Of a stretch of 64,000 nucleotides of DNA, positions 58,881 to 64,000 are shown piece after piece (positions within the stretch are counted from its first letter, which is position 1; every line of letters begins with the position of its first letter). The notes below the pieces were generated by a model. It was given only the letters and a program-made list of their open reading frames with translations. It searched no databases and was not told the DNA's origin. Position numbers and translations under genes: made by a program. The DNA is from Xiphophorus maculatus (Eukaryota; Chordata; Actinopteri; Cyprinodontiformes; Poeciliidae), in the NCBI RefSeq assembly GCF_002775205.1, contig NC_036454.1:15830882-15894881 (forward strand), in the 5' to 3' direction.

Positions 58881-59240
58881 AGAAAAAGCAGCGATTGAAA
58901 AGTTTATTGACATGAATGGATTAAAGTTCTTTGGCGCTCGGACCCCGGCAGAAGACATTGTGCTGTGAATTGCGAAAGGCTTGGATGAGCATTTCGATGT
59001 TGATTAGGGATGTCTTCCCCCCAAGGGCCGTACACTGTTGGTGGAGGTCAGAGAAGGATGGAGGCCTGAGGAGCAGAGAGCATGGAGGTGGAGAAGGTGC
59101 AGGGGTGAGTTGAACATGGCTGGAGAGCAGATGGCGCCATGGATGATGGTCCTTAATTGATGACTGCCAAAAACGGAACATGGTCCGAAGCTGATAGGCT
59201 GGCGTCAGATGACGTGGTGATTGAATGATGCAGGTGAGGC
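58881..59240 (-). other. GC/CpG-rich patch: LTR-like remnant or orphan terminal exon
   Basis: This island stands out from AT-rich flanks. Read on the minus strand it has, in order, ATCACCACGTCATCTGACGCC, a pyrimidine-rich stretch ending in CTCAG or CAACAG, an open frame ending GPSAKEL and a stop at 58921-58923, then AATAAA about 20 bases later (58897-58902). That order fits either a solo LTR (promoter-like part, poly(A) signal) or the last exon of an unrecognised gene. No known protein was recognised. Confidence 0.35.
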
Positions 59241-59664
59241 TAAAGAGTCTTCCAGTTTGAATTTACACCAAGGCTTCATGAGCATTTTTCTTTTGCATGA
59301 CTATTACAGGTCAGCTGTATGTAGAGAGGTTTTGTCCCACATATTGAGTGTCCCACATAATTTTATGACGGCTATGCAACGGCTGTGTAACAAGAAAACA
59401 CAAAAATAGACAGATAAAATTTTCTTAAAAGCTACTTTACAGGGAAACAGGTTTTGTAAATACAGGGACAAAATCTTACAAGGAAAAGCTTCACATTTTG
59501 ATTTAAACTCTGGGGGTGGGAACAAAACTTAGATTAAAAATACACCTTTAATTTATACAAAGGACAAACTAAAGAGGTTAAGAGGTCAAGATGAATTAAG
59601 CTATTGCGTCTGTCACGCATTTATATATTTAAATCTATATTAATGTGCTTGCTCGTTTAAATAA

Positions 59665-59682
59665 ACACACACACACGCGCGC
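59665..59682. repeat. Alternating purine-pyrimidine tract (CA/CG)
   Basis: (AC)6 followed by (GC)3, then more CA. A short Z-DNA-prone stretch. Confidence 0.8.
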
Positions 59683-60123
59683 CCACACACACTGTGATGC
59701 AGCACAGGTGTGAAGCTGTAGTGCAGAGCTGGAAAGCATTTTCTCAAGTTTCACATGAATATTTTAACCGTCTCTCACCTCTCACACAACAACATGCAGG
59801 TGATTCTTTTCATTCACTGCAACAAAGTGGGTCAAAAATATTATCAGTACATTCAGAATTAATGATTAAATCACGTCAGAAAAAAAATCAAGCAGTCACA
59901 CGCTGCTTTAATTATTGATAGAAAACCCAGATGCTCCTTTTCTTTTGATCCTTCTCAGTTGTATTTCGCTACTGTGACGATACTTTCAGTACGGCAAAAT
60001 TTAAAATCCGTGCAAAATTCAAAACATTCTTTCAGGAAGGTTTTTTTTTTTCGCTCAATGCACCAGATGCTAAGATATGATGTTGAGTATTCCCTGCTTT
60101 CTCTCACATAAACTGCCAAAACA

Positions 60124-60155
60124 TGTGCATATTCCAACTGAGTGGAATATGCACA
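60124..60155. repeat. 13-bp perfect hairpin
   Basis: 60124-60136 pairs with 60143-60155 around loop ACTGAG. No gene around it. Confidence 0.85.
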
Positions 60156-60764
60156 GGGGCTTTACTGACAGGTGGAGGATCTGCAGCTGATGGTCCAGAC
60201 TAGAGGTTTGGTGATAGTACCAGTTGATGATCAGTGCAACAGCCTCACTTTAATCCCTCTGGCCTCTGCTTTCTGTTGCAGAGACAGCACTATAGGGTGT
60301 TTTTGTGGCAGTGAACTTTGTCAGGGGGCCAATCCTTTGTTTGTAGGAACAAAATGCTTTCATGATGTAAGAATTTTTGATTGTGTGAAGATGTCAGATC
60401 TTTGAGCTCTTTTGTTAAAACAAGAAAGAGATGAGATGGATTTTTGTCTTGTAATGTCATCATATGTCTTTTCTGGGCTACTTTTTGAAGTTTTTTTTTT
60501 TTACCCTTTGTGGATTATACTGACATCATATAGCTTAAGTAATACTGCCAGACACTGTGTTTCAGTGGTGCCTCAGAAAGCCTCTTTGTAGACATCTTAT
60601 GAACAAACATGTTGAAACATTCGGTCATCATGCGGGTATCAACTCAACCAATCCAGGCAAAATTGTTCATATAGACATTTATTTTTCCTGTTATGATGAA
60701 TGTCAACATAAAATGACTTCTCATTGCTAGAGAAAGTGTGGCACCTTTTCTGTTTTTCTATTAT

Positions 60765-61180
60765 ACAGTACTGTGAAAATGTTACTGTCCCCTTTCATAT
60801 TTCAGCTCTTTTATTTTCTGTCTCTTACACAGTTTTTTGGGTATTTATATGAAACATAAAACATAAGGAAGATTTTGAAAGGTGATTTTTTTGTTGTTGT
60901 TAAGGAGAAAAAAAAAGTATTCAAACCAACATGGCACATGTGAAGAAGTGATGCTCCCTTGAAGCTGCTAAGTAGTTGCATCACAGCGACTGCCTTCAGT
61001 CGCAATAGGACTGAATAGGACTGAAGGCAATGGGACTTTCTCATCACTGTTGGAGGCATTTCTGTCCCACTCTTTGCAGAATTGTTTCATTCAGCCATAT
61101 CAGATTTGGTTTTCAGTTTAATAAACTTCATATCACAGCATCTAAATTAGAATTAACTATGAACTTTCACCGGGTTATTC
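60765..61180. mobile_element. Decayed DNA-element copy
   Basis: Starts with TACAGTACTGTGAAAATG and TGTCCCCTTTCATATTTC, and later has a CCACTCTTTGCAGAATTG block, the usual start and mid sequence of a degenerate teleost element. An internal inverted repeat pairs 60991-61001 with 61019-61029. No transposase frame. Confidence 0.5.
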
Positions 61181-61812
61181 CATAATCTTGAATTTATTTG
61201 TTTCGTTTATTTTTAGTGTTTGAGCCCTTCAGGGTGGATTTAGTGGTGCTCTGACTCATCGTCAAGCCAGATAACCCAAGTGAACTAGGGCGTACGGTTA
61301 CAAACAAATAGCTGGGCTTTGGGATTTTCTTCTACAGAGCAGATTTTTTAGTCTCATCAACACTATATATTACTAAAAAAAATTTCATTATTATTATAAA
61401 GGTTTGGTAAACTTGAAACTAGTCTTTGTGTAATTTTTGATCAGCAGTGGTTTTGTCCTTGGAACGCTCTAACGGATGTCATTTTTTTCCTGTTACTTTC
61501 CTTTTGTGAGATCATAAATATTGATCTTAAGTGAAGAAAGTGAATCCGATAGGTGAAGGACCCACATAGAGAACAGAAGCAGTTTGTAACGAAGGCAGAG
61601 TGCAGCGCAGCATATTCTGACTTGGCAATTGCTACTAAACTTGACAAACCTGAACTTGAAAAGACCAACCAAGACAGCTGAGGATGATGACGGATGGTCA
61701 AAGAGTAAACAAACCAAGAGACATATGTAACAAAGGAGGTAATGACTGCATGTGAGACAGGTGTGCTGATTAGTAATCATAATCAGGTGAGATAGGAGAG
61801 GAGAACAACACA

Positions 61813-61865
61813 TCTGTCCATCCACTTTCTATACCTACTTATTCCTCACAGGTGTTGCCTGTCTC
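61813..61865 (-). mobile_element. Degenerate SINE tail fragment
   Basis: GTCCATCCACTTTCTATACC then TATTCCTCACAGGTGTTG resembles the reverse-oriented ATGG tail and 3' body of fish SINE/repeat copies; short and diverged. Confidence 0.4.
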
Positions 61866-62948
61866 CAGTAAATGAGGAAAAGGGAAATACGTCAGGTGTA
61901 ACACAGACGATCATGTACAAACATACTCTGACCTGAGCGTTGTTTACATTAGTCATTCAACTGAACATGCATGTTTCTTTGTGTGTAGTATGGCTGGATA
62001 GTATCTCAGAAAAACAAACAAACAAAAAAAACCAACAAAAAGGCATCAACAGGAAAAGCATGCAAAGGACTTCAGACTTGAATTCAAGACCTGGACCCCT
62101 AAAGCATAAACAGTTTTCACAAAATAAGAAGTCAAACAGATTTTAGAAAATTACTTCAAAAACAAAACATACTGTTAATATTTGACTGTTAAACAGACAA
62201 TATGAAACAAATGATTAGTTGATACTTTATTTTATTTTATTTTTCACTAGCTTGCAAATCTAAAAACAAACAAAAGAAGTTGAAAATGCACAAGAGACTT
62301 AGCTCTTCGTAAAACAACAATGTGTCAACTAATCCAGTTCTGTCAGTATTTAGCACCTGTCTGGAACATCATCCCTTCACAGAGAAACTCTAGCCTTCAT
62401 TACAAGCTCCTCTGTCGCCATGAACAAAGGAACAGAAGACTCATCTGAAACCGACACTACGCGTTGACTGGCTCTCCTGGTTTCCTCTGTTGACTGGAGC
62501 AATAGATGACAGTATTGTGATTTATCCTTTCAGTATTGGGCCCAGTAGCAGCCGACACTTGGAATTAAGTTTTATTGTACTCATAGTTCTGCTAGCTCAC
62601 AGTTCTAGCAGAAAGCTATTTCTACTGTCTCTACAGTAAATCCTTCGCATCAAATATTTTAGAAAAAACAACGTGTAAGCAAGTTACATTTAGATTGTGA
62701 CAGTATTGCTTCGTTGTTACTGCCTCTGAAAACATAGTACCTCAGGTCTGTATTTCTAGACTTATTTTATAGACCTGTTCTTTATATTAAGTTTAATTCA
62801 ATAATACAATATTAATCCTAAATGGAAATTAGATGTTATAGGAATTATAATAATAATAATCTGAAGAAACCTCTGGCTGAAACCACTGTTGTTGAAGTAA
62901 TATGTTGTAAAGAAGATGATGGTAAGAAGATAATATTATCATTACTGC

Positions 62949-63060
<112 letters not shown>

Positions 63061-64000
63061 TTATACCATATTATGCTATTTTGTAGTCATGTGAAAGAAA
63101 TGACATGAAATGATTTCATGTATGATTATAAGATGCCTTTCCATTAAGCCTCTACCACAACTGTGTTTCTAAATTGTCTAGTTGCTATCAACATCTGGAT
63201 GTCTTAAACTTTCTCAGTTAAATCTAGGTTAAAGTGATATTATGGTTTTGACAGAATCTTCCTGTATTCTGGCTTTCTAGAACATACAGTAAGATTGTCT
63301 TCTGAAACTGAGACATTAGGTGACATTTTGGACTGATAGTTGACAAAAAGACACACTGAGTGAATTGACTCCAGCTATTTTTCTCTAACAAGCACATCCC
63401 CTACCTGCAGTAAGAAGCTGTAACTTATGAGTGCTTGAAAAATCTCACTCTCTGTTTATCCACTTAAGCCAACACTCTGTTTCTCATTTACAGGTGGCCC
63501 AGAACTTGCTCTTAGACATCACTCCAAAATCCCATTTCACTATTATATCACTCATCCTCTTCCTTCTGTCTTATCTATAGTCATAAACAATCAGACTCCA
63601 ACTTTTAACTTCTTCCACTCCTTCTAAGCTCTTAAGGTCTTCTGATCGAGTCCTGTTGTTCCTTGCTCTTAAATAAAAACGTAAGGATACTATGAATTTG
63701 CTGTCGGAGGCCTGGATGCACCGGCCTCCTGCGTGTTTTAAATCAGACATGAAGATCCACCTTGTTTCAAAGTGTTTTGTGTCATTAGGACTCCATTTTT
63801 AGCTTCATTCTGTGGTTGTTATATTGTTAAATGTTATATTCGCTTGTTTTTGCTGCTCTTCTCTGTATTTTGTTACATGTCCATATCTAGCGAAAGATTA
63901 TGGAAGCATAAGTCATATTCATGCAAATCACAGCTCTAAAATGTTGCAAAGATGTTGCAGAGGGACGGCATGTGGAAGTCTGCACCCTTTGCTCCACACA
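63061..64000. other. Intergenic end of the window
   Basis: No supported gene. A minor GC-richer spot (CGGAGGCCTGGATGCACCGGCCTCC, 63704-63728) contains a GGAGGCC/GGCCTCC inverted repeat; it may belong to a dispersed repeat. Confidence 0.4.

Overview
The window is vertebrate nuclear DNA, almost certainly from a ray-finned (teleost) fish. The evidence is AT-rich introns with GT-AG splicing, three conserved vertebrate genes split into many short exons, long di- and trinucleotide microsatellites, and repeats of teleost type: a tRNA-headed SINE with an ATGG-repeat tail, an L2-like LINE 3' end, TTAA-ended and palindromic MITEs, and decayed non-autonomous DNA elements. The exact species cannot be read from the sequence.

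Three genes lie head to tail on the + strand. (1) About 2.6-16.3 kb: slc1a3, the glial glutamate/aspartate transporter EAAT1/GLAST. It has nine coding exons joining to 536 codons plus a long 3' UTR. (2) About 17.95-45 kb: nipbl, the NIPBL/Scc2 cohesin loader. It has a non-coding first exon in a CpG-rich promoter and 47 coding exons joining to about 2546 codons, with every exon phase consistent. (3) About 45.8-54.0 kb: ndc80 (Hec1), the outer-kinetochore microtubule-binding subunit. It has 17 coding exons joining to 632 codons. The remaining 10 kb (54-64 kb) holds no convincing gene. It contains one GC-rich, LTR-like or terminal-exon-like patch at 58.9-59.2 kb, hairpins, a decayed DNA element and a long (TAA)n array.

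slc1a3 next to nipbl matches the human 5p13 order, whereas human NDC80 is on chromosome 18, so the nipbl-ndc80 junction differs from human. The two chromosome-biology genes act in different complexes: Nipbl with Mau2 loads cohesin, and Ndc80 with Nuf2/Spc24/Spc25 holds kinetochores to microtubules. Both start regions carry E2F-like sites, which fits cell-cycle expression. No new gene system was found. The most unusual signals are structural: a perfect 11-bp stem that hides a nipbl 5' splice site, tandem hairpins directly after the slc1a3 stop codon, a stop-free 3n intron and a NAGNAG acceptor in nipbl, and several CTCF-like motifs across the locus. Exon borders were set by hand from splice consensus, phase and homology, not from transcripts.
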